From: Adiantum capillus-veneris
Lineage: Eukaryota; Streptophyta; Polypodiopsida; Polypodiales; Pteridaceae
Length of the DNA: 64,000 nt
Assembly: GCA_014529385.2 (NCBI GenBank)
Contig: CM043944.1
Coordinates: forward strand, 77,271,884 to 77,335,883
Reading direction: 5' to 3'
The translations under genes were made by a program, and so were the position numbers. How positions within the stretch are numbered: the first letter of the stretch is position 1; each line of letters starts with the position of its first letter. Under the pieces are notes generated by a model. That model ran no database searches. It saw only the letters and a program-made list of their open reading frames with translations, and had not been told where the DNA came from. Of the stretch, positions 34,191 through 46,301 are shown piece after piece.

Positions 34191-35744
34191 TTATTGCCCC
34201 AACTTGTTAACGGGTACTTCAATTACAGATTCATGTCCCGCTAGGTCAGATGGTGGTGCTAAATGTTCCTCATCATTCATTACCGAGTCAGGTTTGTTCA
34301 TATGTGCAAACTGTGGTAATCCAGCCTGTAATTCTCCATTGAGGAAGGCTCGAAGAGCTGAGACTAGCTCGGGGTCTTTATATATTTTGGACATGATGGT
34401 GGTTCTAACTTCTGAAGACATGAAATCCATCAATTTGGCAACATTTAATGGCATCTTGTGGGACGTAGGACCCTGACAAGAGAATGGTGAAGATGGAATC
34501 TCCACTTCCTCAAGGGGGTAGGGCATTCCCTCACCAAACATTCTCTCTAGTAGGAAAGGTGTGTGTCCACTTTCATATGTCCTACCCTCACTCTCTTCCC
34601 GAATGATACTGGGTATAGCTAACGGCCTGTAGTTCTTGTGAGGTTGAACTTGTGTGGGAAACACTGTGTCCGACATCTGGATATGTTTGGGTTGAGGTTC
34701 TAATGTTCGTTGAGTTTCTTCCACCAAACCCCTCAGTTGTTGGATTCGTTCAATTTCCACTGTTGGGTTTGGATAGGTTCCAATCTTTCTCTTGCAATCC
34801 TCATTTTTCGTCTCTCGTGGCTTATCTTGGGGGTTCGCAACTGGGTGGTTTAACTTTGAATACTCTTTTGGTGCTCGTCGTAATTCCCTCTCGTGATCCT
34901 CCTCACTAGCTTTTTCCTTTGTAGTAATAGTTTTGGTCTCCGTGGTCTCTATCGAATCTGAGTCATCCTCAGGATCATTCATATACACGGGATCCTCTCC
35001 TGTCCCTATGTTAGTCTTTGAACTAGGTTTTGAGCTAGAAGCATTAAGGGATTTCTTTCTTCGTGTTTTCTTCTTTCTCGCTCGGCCAATGGATGCAGCA
35101 TCTCTCTCTTCGAGGATGTAATTTTGCTTTTGGAGCATCGACCGTGTGAGTGCATTCACTGGTGCTATGTTTATAGTTGGTGGTGTCCCATCAACAATCT
35201 CTATTATGTTCAATGGTGTGATTTTTGGTGCGTTTGGATTGTTAGGACACTGTGCGATCAAATGATCTATGCCACAACGATTACAAGTGAGTATTGGCAT
35301 TGCCAATGCACTCCCTTGACTTGTTTGCATTAGTGCGGCATTCTTTTGTATTCTAATGGGGCACTCAGCTACTCGATGTGGTCCACCACATTCGTAGCAC
35401 TGAAGAGGTGGTCTCCTGGCAAAACTATTAATGTTTTGGCCTCTTGCTGCTAGCGCAGTAGCTTGATATACCGGTTTGATTTGTCCCCAATGGTCTTCCA
35501 TATAGTACATGGGACACTCCTCAAGCATGTCGACTCCATAGGTGATACTAGAGTCTATGTCTTCTTCGCAATCTACATAAGTACTAGATGACTCGCAACC
35601 TATTTGGTTCATAGGTGTAACTCTTGGATGAGGGGGTTGCGGTCCTAGCACTGGAGGTGGCAACGGTGTGGTTTGGACCACATTTTGGGTTCTAGGGACC
35701 ATGTGCTGTAATGGCAACTGTTGCTCCATGGGTGGGGTAGGCAT
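34191..35744 (-). pseudogene. B gag C-terminal part with two zinc knuckles
   Basis: 517 codons without a stop. Two CX2CX3HX4C knuckles stand about 35 residues apart: CYECGGPHRVAEC and CNRCGIDHLIAQC. A basic KKKTRRKKS stretch and a long Ser/Glu/Lys-rich part follow. The ORF ends in a TAA. Its beginning is frameshifted against the gag domain at 35837 onward. The role is RNA binding and packaging. Confidence 0.88.
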
Positions 35745-38215
35745 CTCGCTTGATAGCCATACCTACCACACGCGTTACAAGTCCCGTTAAACTTTACTTT
35801 GAAAGTAGGGCATTCACTCGTAGTATGTGGGCCCAATCAAATTGAGCACAATTGTTGCTCCCTTCTTGGATACATATGAGTGTTTTGTGGAGCACGATTA
35901 CCCCTAAGGCTTTCTTGGATGGCCTTTGTGAGATCTGCCAAAGTCATCTCAGATATCGTTTGCTCTTTCACGATTGGCTTTATCTTCATTGGCTCATGCC
36001 CTGATGCTTGCGAGCTACTTGACTTCGGCTCGGCAGACACTCTTTCTCTTGCAATCATTAAATTATTCTCCAATTGGATTGCATTCATGGTGACTGCTTC
36101 CCAAGTAGTGATACCTCTAATGACTAGGCCATTATAGATACTTTCATGTCGTAGTCCCCTAATGAATCTATCGAGCAATTGGTTGTTGTTGAATCGCTCA
36201 TTTGGATTGCATCGAGAATTCAAATTCTTTAGGCGACTAATGAAGTCTCTCACGGATTCACCTTCTTCTCGTTGGGCTTTCTGGAGCTGAGAGGCTACAC
36301 CCCAAAGTACTCTCTCTCGTATGTATTCTTTTAAGAACAGTCTCCTAAGAGTAGAGTAGATCGTTTTCTCTTCTACTCTTAAGGTTCTATACCAATCTCC
36401 AGCCTTTCCGCTTAGGGTCAAACTCAAAGCCTTACACTTATGTAGCTCATTGTGCTCTTCCAAGGAATGGCAAACATGTTCAAAGACTTCCATATGATTT
36501 CTATCATCTCCGTCTCCAGTGAATTTCTATGTGAGCTTAGCTACTTGAACTGCCTTGCTCCTAGGCTCTCTATCAGGTGCACTACGCATGTTTTCCGCAA
36601 TAGAGCGATCGATAGTTTGAGAAAATGCTGCCAAATCTCCTATTTGAGCAGGTATAATGGGTGTATGTGCTCCTGGAACCACATGTGAGATGGGAGTTGG
36701 CCTTGGCCTTAGCATACGCGCGGCTCTTGGGTCCCATATTTCGTATGGTGGTGTACCAGACGGTGGTCCAAAGTTTACAGGCGTGGCCCTAGGCATAGGG
36801 GGTGCCTGATATGGCACGTTATTATTAAATGGCATGGCTCCACTTGTATAAGAGCTTGGATAATTCCATTGTGGATTGTAAGCTCTTGGAATAATCGAAG
36901 GTGTAGGAGCTACATGAGGCTGAGGTACGACAGGTGCACATGATTGATACATACATGTAGCTATAGTTGGGGGCACTGTGCTACTAGGCATCGGCGCAGT
37001 ATTAACAAATGAACTCCATGGTGTACTTCTTGTCATGCTCACCACTGGGATATGCATGGTAGCCGTAGTGTCATTAAGAGAAAGATGAGCTAGATTTGGG
37101 AAGGTAAAGCTGCCACTTGTGGGCTCAGATTGTACTGAGGCTCCTGGCAAAACAACATATGGAGGATCAATGGGGCTCACTGAGGGAGTCTCCATTTGTG
37201 ATAGGGTTGGTTGGTTGGCCTTTCCCGTATCCAAGAATCTCATTAGGCCTGTTGAAGGCATGTTGATCCCTGTGTTTTGTCTTTCTAACTCGACAATCCT
37301 ATGGAGGACATCACAGACTTTCTGTTGTTGCTCATCTATGCTAGTAGCACCCGATGTGGATTGTAGAACATCTAACCAACCCACATGATAGGTGTGTCCT
37401 GTGTACCGATCAGTTAAAGCTTCTGCTTGTAGGTCATACTCCCAATTTTCGTTTAGGAATATCCCATCTAGGCCCGGCGTGCTGGAGGTTTCCCTTGAAG
37501 TGGAAGCATTATTGCTCCCCATAGCTTGCCCCTCCGTGACTGCTACCTTGGGAGCACTCGGTTGCTCGGCTGGCATGATTTATGTCATAGGAGCCTTTGC
37601 TTTTAGGACTCGACTTTGTTCTAGCCTTCGTAGGTTCTCAATTTCCCTCTCCCTTGTTGCTTGCATATAGCGTTTGATCTCTTGGACTTCGGCAAGACTC
37701 CTACCATCGGGTAGTAAAACCTCAGAGGGAGATAGTCCTAAAGGATCAGGAGATGCAGTGGATGGAACATTCACATGCACACTCTCAAGAAGCATAGGGT
37801 CCATTTTAGGCATGAATGACGAATTTACTTCCCCACTCCCTTCATTTATTTCATTAACCGCATGTTCGGAGCGAGTAGCTCTACTAAGGGTCTCTTTTAA
37901 GCGGCTAAACACGCTGGACCCGGGCCGTGGGCCCATGGCATGCATGTCTTGACTTGAACTATCAGGGTTTGGTGTAGGATACCCCTCCATGACTTCGTAG
38001 TCAGAGGAAGAATCACTAGACGCGATATGAGGATCTTGGGTCGCGCTACCTTGAGTCCCGGCCGAAGGTCCAGAACCTAGGGTAGAGGAATAATCGGTGC
38101 CCGCGTAAATGGAGGCACTACCAATATGCTCGTGCTCTAACACTCGTCCAGAGCGTAGGTTCATATGACTTGGATCCCCTAGAAGTGTCAGTGAGGGCCC
38201 GTGAAGGCTGCTCAC
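35645..38215 (-). pseudogene. B gag N-terminal part and capsid domain
   Basis: The N-terminal part (37580-38215) contains MNLRSGRVLEHEHIGS and a Ser-rich segment. It is followed in the same frame, after a TAA at 37580-37582, by a 349-codon Pro/Thr/Ser-rich part. After a TAG at 36527-36529 comes the retrotransposon gag domain (35837-36493: LSLTLSGKAGDWYRTLRVEE, RDFISRLKNLNSRCNPNERF, NQLLDRFIRGLRH). A TGA ends it at 35837-35839. A knuckle-like CNACGRYGYQARC, with Tyr in place of His, and then a frameshift follow. The many changes make this gag inactive. Confidence 0.9.
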
Positions 38216-39170
38216 CTAGTAATTTTGGGTGTTTTGCAACCCAAGTCTTTTCTTATTTTTTGATTTTTTGGTCCTTTTTTTTTTGACCCAACTATAGAAT
38301 AGAACGTATGATAGCTCAAAACGAGCGTCTCGGTCAAAGGGACGTGCCGTGCTTTACAGCCCTCCGTTTGGTCACTTTATGCCCTCGGAATCCCTAAAAC
38401 CGTCAATTTCTAGTAGGGAACTAGGCCCCAATTAGAAAGTCTAAGGGTGCAAGTGGGAAGAGAAGGGAGGAGAGTGGAGGACTTGCCCCACATGCTCTCA
38501 TTCCCTCTTGAGGGGGTAGGGTATATATATAAGAGTGAGTCTAGTATATCTCATAAGACTGAGGCCTGGGGCCTGGGCTTGGGCTTGGGCTTGGGGAAAA
38601 GATCCCGATCCCGATCAAAATTTTAGTGTAGCCCCCCAGTCACTCACGCTTAAATATCATATTTTTTTTATTATATTTTTTTTTTGGCGACGACTGTGCG
38701 TGGTTTTGGTGACCCTTTCTTGGCCACACACACTGTCACCTACCTAACCTCCCAGTCAACAGCTCACAGCTCACAGACAGCTCACTACCTTATCTACTTA
38801 CTAACAGTGCTGCTAACCACTAACTAATCTGTTAACTGCTTGCTGACCGTGAGCTAACTGTTCACCTACTTCCTCTCTCACTACCTTGTTGTGCAAACAC
38901 TGTGTGCAGCCAAACCTTGACAGAAAACTGTGTCCAGACTGTGTGCAAACAGAAATTGCTAACTGCCTACCTGCTTATTCATTCACTGCAAACAAGCTAA
39001 CGACTACTAATTTTGCAAAGACTGTGTGCAAACAGAAAACACAACATTATGCAGACAACACAGAAATTAACAACTTACAGAAAAACAACTCATTCCTCTT
39101 CCTCTTCCTCTTCTTTCCTACTACAAACAACTCATAGGAGAAGCACAAAGTGCCTCTTGGGCTTAGTGCA
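38216..39170 (-). other. B leader
   Basis: About 950 bp between gag and the primer site. It contains a G-rich run on the plus strand (38568-38596) but no ORF. Confidence 0.75.
38568..38596 (+). other. Potential G-quadruplex in B leader
   Basis: Five runs of three or four G are each separated by three bases (CCT or CTT). This is a canonical quadruplex pattern. It lies on the strand complementary to the element RNA. Confidence 0.75.
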
Positions 39171-39177
39171 GGGCGAT

Positions 39178-39195
39178 TCCCCGGCAGCGGCGCCA
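39178..39195 (-). promoter_or_regulatory. B primer binding site (Asp tRNA type)
   Basis: The minus strand reads TGGCGCCGCTGCCGGGGA four bases after the LTR. Plant Athila-like elements use the site complementary to tRNA-Asp (TGGCGCCGTTGCCGGGGA), one base different. Confidence 0.85.
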
Positions 39196-39199
39196 AAAA

Positions 39200-39435
39200 T
39201 GTGCGCTCCTTGCCGCACTGTCGAAGCAAGGGACTTGCCGTTACACCGTGTGCGAGCCATAGACGGCTCCAAGCACACAACTAGCTTAACTAGTAAGCTC
39301 AAAAGAGGGCAATGGTGTGTCACTCACCGCTTTATGCTCCTGCCGTGGAGGATTCCTCGCCGCGAAGAAGAAGGAGACGCCGCTACGTCGCGCTCAACCG
39401 CTTCACCGCCGTCGTGCCGGCGCAATGCTCTATCG

Positions 39436-39534
<99 letters not shown>

Positions 39535-39843
39535 ACACACAAGGAGGTGAAGAAGAAGAAGATGGAGATGGAGATGGAGCAAGAGCACTCTTCTATTGCA
39601 CAAATGAGAGAATGAGTGAATTTTAGGTTTAGTTGGCTTTTATATGAGCTCACCCCATTCACACTTGGGCGCCCATGCTTAGCCAACTAATCCCTTGAAT
39701 GTCCCAGTTAGAGTGCGCCTCTCATCGGCGATCACTCTTACCCTTTTCCTATTGGTCCGACAAGCCCGGTACCTGACTCTACCAAATACATAATACACGT
39801 CCGTCGTAGGTGATGGAGTGTCCGTGAGCCGTGAGGGTTAACA
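39200..39843 (-). repeat. B 5' LTR
   Basis: Direct repeat of 25946-26605, followed by the right ATGCA target copy at 39844-39848. It includes a (TC)n(AC)n tract at 39438-39541. Confidence 0.95.
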
Positions 39844-39848
39844 ATGCA

Positions 39849-41341
39849 TCAGAAAACAATTCTCTATATTATAGAGACTCAAAATTAAGTAGAGCATCAT
39901 TCAACAACTACATAAGGTCATCATCAGCTACATCTAAACAAACTTGCTCATGCATAAATCTAGATTGATTGGTATCCTTAGCATCTGTATTTGAGAATCC
40001 TTCAAAAGATTCGTCCAATAAGCACATAAGATCTACGTCCACCGCTTCAGAAGGTTCCTCCTTCCTGCACATCTCAGGCTGTTGAAAACTAAGATTCCAC
40101 ATATGAAATGTGTACTAAACACATCTGTTGTAAACTGCTCTTCAAGTCTATCACCCTCATCCAAATATCTTTGCACTTCTGTAGCACAAAGTTCAGCATG
40201 CACATTGAAAATTTCATCTACTGCCCTATCTGTATCATCGGCACAATGAAACCAATCATATCCAACACCAAGAGATTTCACTTCACTATGCATCCCCTCT
40301 GAATCAGCAACATCAAGTTCATGATCATTCTGTCATAGTGTGAGCCTTGTGTCACAAAAATCTTGATAAAGAAGAAGTCTGCACCTCCTCTAAATCATCA
40401 CCAAATTCAGGATCAGTTTGCCACATCGATAGCTCTGGGTCACAAAAACTTGTCAAAAAAGGAATCTGCACCCCCTCTGAATCATTAGCATCACATTCAA
40501 GATCGGTTTTCCACTTTGGTAGCTCGGCGTCACAACAAATTGTCAACAAAGGAGTCTGCACCCCCTCTAAATCAACATTTTGTAGACCTTCAAACACATA
40601 CTCTTGTTTAACCAAGTCCTCAAAATCTGGTATATCCAAATTCGATAAATCTAGTATACCCAAATCCATGGTCCTGCTGCTCTCAACAGCAGCCTTGCTT
40701 TGACCTATACCATCCCTATCATCAATCAACTCTATGGTAGAATCTGTACCAAAAAAAAATTCCTCTAATTCTGACTCAGTAGCAAAATTATTAGTTGTAA
40801 CCGAATCTTTATACATGTCTACTTGAATATGGTTGCACTCATTCACCTGCGCAAATTCTTCTTGAGCTTTAGCCACTTCGTTGTTTTGATCCCCTGATTT
40901 CTTTTCCTCCTGTACTGCACGTATAGGTTCTTTGTAAAATTCACCCTGTGTATCTTGAGGCTGTAGAGCCTCACCCTCAAAGACTTCTACTTCATGCAAG
41001 GCATGTGCAAAACCCAATTTTTCGTACACAGCTTTAACTATGTCGTCATCATTAGCTTATAAGAAGGTAGCATCTTGTACAATACACTCATCAATCACAG
41101 CTTCTAATTTCTATCGTACTTGTCCTAAAATATCTCCATAGTTTGGTAAACTTGGACTCTATTCTTGATAGCTTGCATAATGCTCATAACTTACTTGTGC
41201 AATGGCTTCTTTGAAGTATTCCCAATTGTCATTGCAGGCTTTGGTAACCTTTTGAATCTGCTCCTTCAAATTTGAACTCACTAACTGCTCAAAGGATCTA
41301 ATGATTAACTCTTCTGGTATCCCTCTTGACTTGGTTTCCAA
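39849..41341 (-). pseudogene. A acidic repeat protein, N-terminal and middle parts
   Basis: Minus-strand ORFs at 41159-41341, 40352-41029, 40033-40293 and 39908-40102 are remnants of one acidic protein. The longest (225 codons) has a C-terminal repeat of about 29 residues. Unit markers are EGVQTPLLTICCDAELPKW, EGVQIPFLTSFCDPELSMW and EEVQTSSLSRFL, and after a frameshift a fourth unit with FCDTRLTL and NDHELDVADSEG. The final part continues on the other side of B at 25945. No known retroelement domain is present. It may be a gag-like or accessory protein of the element, or a captured host sequence. Confidence 0.55.
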
Positions 41342-41610
41342 CTCATAACACTCTACTTAGCCTTCTGGATCATATCCATTGAAGACTTGCCTCTCGTCGT
41401 TACCGCGTCTAAAGCTGCATCAAAAGCTTCATCCACTTGATCTTCTTCTTCATGGTCTCCATTTCAAGTAGAGATCCTTGAACCAATTGAAACGTCTTCA
41501 AAAAATTTGGAACTGTTGACTTATCATCAAAACCATTTGCACTTAACTCTTCAATCAACTTCATCATCTACTCTAAATTCTCCATCTTTACCTCCCACCC
41601 CGGCTCAGTT
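41342..41610 (-). other. A leader
   Basis: Short stretch between the acidic protein remnant and the primer site. It may hold the decayed N-terminus of that protein, rich in Glu/Asp codons. No clear ORF. Confidence 0.45.
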
Positions 41611-41627
41611 TCGCGTCGGGCTCACCA
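41611..41627 (-). promoter_or_regulatory. A primer binding site
   Basis: The minus strand reads TGGTGAGCCCGACGCGA four bases after the LTR. It begins TGG, as every site complementary to a tRNA CCA end does, but I cannot name the tRNA. Confidence 0.65.
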
Positions 41628-41631
41628 AATA

Positions 41632-43930
41632 TGTCGAGGGATATGTGTTCGAAACGTGAGCCGGGAAGGCACTGGGCCTCTGGCTGTGAGAAGTGTGAAA
41701 GAGAGAGAACAACGAACACTGAAAGATCTTGTAATCACCGTAACCATCAATAAATTGAGTTAAAACTTTAAGTACATCTTAATCCTTAGCCAAGGCGGAC
41801 TGTTAACAACCCCGTCACTTGGATCATCTAATACCTAGGAGTTTAAGCTCCCTTTTTATAGGGTTAACCGGGCCGTTAATGACATCGAGACTTTACAAGA
41901 TGATTAATCAATCTCTAGGTGATGACGGTGATGGTGTTTTTCTCCATGTCGCTTTTATTTGCTTCAATTTCTATCAACAACTCTCAAAAGCTCTACGAAA
42001 TTTCTTCTTTTGTGTGCCTTCAATTGCCGCCCAAAAATCTGTAAAACCTGCTCTCAAATTGTCTTCAAATTCCCTTAAAAGGGTTCTGCCAAGCTCACCG
42101 ATAGCTTAAGCTTTCATGACTCTTGTTATCTTTCGCTGCTTGCTCATCCACAAGAGAGACACCCAGCTTGCTCATGCACTCCTGTTGTTGTGCCTTCTCC
42201 CTTTTTATTAGGTCAAAAAATCCTTGCTTGCCTTTTCTCGAGCACCCTTCTCTCATGCAACACGGCCTCTTCAATCGAGGCTTGACCTTGCTTCTGACCC
42301 GAGAGAGAGAGAGAGAGAGAGTCTTGCTTGTGATCCAAGAGGGGGAGAGATCGAACTCTCTCTGCTTGTTCGAGAACGAGAGAGAGAGAACTCTCTTTGC
42401 TTGTCCGAGAACGAGGGAGGCTTCTCCTCGCTCATGCACAAGAGCGAGAGAGTTCCTTTCCTCCCTTGCTCATGCTCTCGTCCGAGCTCTCCCTTCCTTT
42501 TCTTCACGTACGAGCTCTCCCTTTCCAGAGCCTTCAACTTCTCTTCAAGAGCCTTCCACTCCTCTTGGTCGAGAGCGTGAGCTTTTTCTCCTTGGATGTA
42601 CTTTCCCCTATTATTAGCTTTCCCCCCCTCCCTTAGCAACGACGGCGTCGTCGTTGCTAGGGAGCGTAAAAACCATAAATTGATGATGTGGCAACCCGGC
42701 TGTGGAGCGGTGCAAAATTTTCCGAAGCTTGGGCCGAAAAGGTGCGCCTTGAGAAGCTCTTCAACTTTCGTTGCATGGTCGAAGCCAACCGAGCTCCATA
42801 GAGCCCTACGCGAGCTCTTCCACCTCCTCTTGCACTGCTCGCAGCTCTGCTCACGCCATCCCTCTCTTTTTTCTTCCCCTTCACACTCCTTGGGTGGCCA
42901 CATATACCATATTTGGTTTACATGCCGACCAAAACAATGCCAAGCACGACCAAGTTTCTGCCATTGCTGGGCATTTCCCGCAATCAATGCACTCTAGGAG
43001 ACAACATTCTTGACCGCAAGCTCATCAAGAACTTGGTTCTCTTCGACAAGTACACCACACTGGACATACATACTGAGTGACGCATAGTCTAAATATGTGT
43101 TATTTTCAAATAACCCACTATCGCGAATATAGCATATATCGTGTTTCCTTGGTACAAATTCTTGTTCTTAGCACAGTCTTTAAGTGATCTCACAAGAGAA
43201 ACACCCGAGTGAGTTTCCTGGCACAATATATTTCTCGAGTGTCCATTACTTCTTATATACGTTCAATCAAAACATTATCAAATGTATACATCTCGACCTC
43301 GATAGTGTCGAGCATCGATCCATCAGCATACCCCTCTTTCAATGCACTCCAAGAGATGACATTCTGGACAAGATGCTCCTCGAGCACTTACTGGTCTATT
43401 AATTGCATTGTACTCCAGATCCTGGTTGAACCTCAAAAATTCCCAGATGGCACACCAACCAAGCCATCCAAACTGGTATGGAACTGGCCCGATGAAATTT
43501 AATATGGCGATATCTTGGTAACCGTAACTCCGATTGGTGATCTAAAAAGACCGACACGCTCCACAAAGTGAGCACTTTAGCCCCATGCATTCACTTCATT
43601 TCTGTTCTCTCAGTTGTAGTTGCTCAATCGAGTACGGGTCTGCATCAACTCAAACTTCAAACTGACATAACTTCCTCACCATAGCTCCAATTGACGAGCC
43701 GTAAAGACAGGCAAGTAGAGCACTTCAAGCACCGCAGTTCTAGATCATAAACTCCCATCTGTGCTCACTTCAAGCATACTCCTTTTTTAGCATCATTAAG
43801 GCATCTGTTGGCCCTTTAAAGCCGCATCTAACAAGCCTTGATCACTGCTCAATAAATGTGTGGGATTCAAAGAAGCTTAGCTTGCATTTCTTTGCTCTTT
43901 TTTCCATCATGGAAGTGGAGCGGCACGACA
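41632..43930 (-). repeat. A 5' LTR (2.3 kb)
   Basis: Direct repeat of 22397-24908, starting TGTCGAGGGATATGTG and ending CGGCACGACA. It is about 210 bases shorter because of several indels. Confidence 0.88.
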
Positions 43931-44230
43931 CCGTGTGATCCTTTATTTTGCCCCTGTGATCTACATGCCAAGACCCATGTGAAGAGAACATCTCTCAGCT
44001 CTCTCTGAATGGCGTATCCTCGAATGTGCTAAATGCTAAGAAGCCCAATGTCTCTCTTTCCCTCTTCTCCCTGGATTGGAATCATTTTTCTCATTCTCAA
44101 AGCATAGTTCTCCATCAAATTCTTACTCGGATTCCTCAACTACTATGCTAATGTGATCCTAGTCATCAAACAAACGTTGTAGTCGTTCTCCTTCCTCGTG
44201 TCAAACGACGTGGCAGCATTACAAACAATT
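43931..44230 (-). pseudogene. D: gag fragment (right part)
   Basis: Directly outside the A LTR. Across the A insertion the minus strand joins to 22396 in an open segment with charged residues (LVDIVEELDHTQNKG), so this is likely the N-terminal part of the D gag. It contains several stops. Confidence 0.45.
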
Positions 44231-46301
44231 GAATGTCTCCGAATTCTAAAGTAGGAGACTAGTTCCTATCAGACATCAGATCGGATGGAATGAATGAAAT
44301 CAGACTAGATAGAAAAGTAAGACAGACAACTGAACTGAACTAAACTGAAAAAATAGAATCAAATGATGAGAACTTGAGATAAAAATTCGATGTTCATATT
44401 AATGAGTTCAGAAGTACAATTGATGTTACACTGAGTGCTGAATTACAAAACAGTACAAGAGTTCCAACGACGACTCTTGTGATACAATTAAGCTTAGTGA
44501 AAGACCTACAAGTCAGATCCTCAAAATGAAAGTAGCGGGTCCTATTTATAAGCGCCCACACTAGGTTCTAACCAGTTGTCTACCTGTAGAGTAGAGTTCT
44601 GACTGTAGAGTTACCGACTAGTAATTACTGGTACTACTAGTAACTCTGCTATGTAGACGCCACTCCAAGGGTAGGTTCCCACCATCTACAGCCTTTTAGG
44701 TACGTTGAGAAAACCATCACCATGATTCTTTATGTATAACAATTGTTATACATAATTCTCACAAGGAAAAGGGCACCTACACTCACAAGGTGCATTGGTC
44801 GATTCATTGTTCTAAGGTGGACTATCCAAGAGGATTGAAATCACTCCACAGTTTCAGGATATGTACAAGAGGCCATGGTCATCCACCTCCTTCATATTGG
44901 AGCAATCACTTCCTATTTCCCACTCCATCTCACCATCGCTCATTCTGTACAACCTACAGCCACCAAGTTATACCTTGGCATTGCCCTTTTAGCTATATTG
45001 AGAAAAAGATAATGTCCATGGTTCTCTTTAAAAGTTGTATTGTGTCAATTTGCACCCTCCTACAACCTTTGCTTCATAACAAAACAGCCTGAAAACCAGG
45101 AGGATAGAGTCTGTGTCTTTCAAAAGCCAGCAAGCGTCTTTCAAAAGACAGCATCCAGGCTTCTGCCATAGGAAGGTGGCCAAACATGGTACTTATGATA
45201 GATTAAGCATATTCAACAGTTCCTACTGCAAGGGCTGCTAAAGGTCTTTCCAAGTAAGTGGTTCCTACCTGCATATGCACACCATCTGAATGTGTTTCTG
45301 CTTTAAGAGTTGACTTTAAATAATAGCTTAGCATATTGTTTTGAGAAAAAAATTGGTTGTCAGGGTGACTATCTACATGAAGCTTTCTCACACATCAACA
45401 AAGATGGCTCTCATACTATGATGCGGTCTGATGAAGTTGTTACTGCACTCAACAAGAAATTGCCTGTGCAAATCTTGTGATTTGAATGAAATCCATGAAA
45501 TATGCCGGCGGTCTTAATCTTTTCCTGTTAAATCTGCTACTTATGCTACATAGACTTCAGAACAAAAAGCTTTTGTAGACATAGGATCAGCCTAGAGCTT
45601 CAAAAGACCTGGAAGTACCCAGCCAGCTCCGATCCATGGTTCCCACTGAGTTCTTACACATAGCCCCCCAAGGATAGGTCTTCATGTCCAACAAGCTGGA
45701 CTATGCATCTCTCCTGACCCGGCCATACTCAACATGAATGAATGTCCCCGACAGCTCAGGTCTCTCAGTGTCAATCCTTGATGCCACAGTGATTCCATCC
45801 CAATATTCTCCAATGGAAACATGCTGCATTGACCCCACAAAATGGCTCTTCTCAATTGAAACAAGACACAAAGCCAGTCTTATTGTTAGATTTTCCATTA
45901 CAGATGCTGCATTGACCCTATAGAATGGCTCTTCTTGATTGAAATAGAAGAGTATTCTCAATTTAATGCAAGCCCCTTTATGATGCCAGAGGTCTGGATT
46001 CTGTCTCATGGTAAAGATGAGAGGCTTGCGTGTGAGAAGCCAAGTTTGACGACTAAAGAATGTAATAATATTCTGACAAGTAGCATCACCTTTTAATGAA
46101 AAGGGTCCCTGGCCTGTGCAAAAGGTGTACCTCAGTTCAGGTTACCTAATGGATACATACACCTTACACACATGTTACTTGTTTAACCAACGATAATCCA
46201 CTTCAACCAGGAAATTGAGCGCCGTGACACTTTCCATCATCAAGCTGATGTGATCAATCATTGAGCTCACAAGCACTCTAAATCTAAATCTTCAAAAACA
46301 T
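44231..46301. other. Intergenic region downstream of the PPR gene
   Basis: No gene seen. It contains a 24-base perfect palindrome at 44731-44754. It also has an imperfect direct repeat of about 40 bases (TGCTGCATTGACCC...AATGGCTCTTCT) at 45824-45862 and 45904-45943. The part next to 46301 is probably the 3' untranslated region of the PPR gene. Confidence 0.6.
44731..44754. repeat. Perfect 24-base palindrome
   Basis: The half-site TATGTATAACAA is followed by its exact reverse complement with no spacer. Confidence 0.95.
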
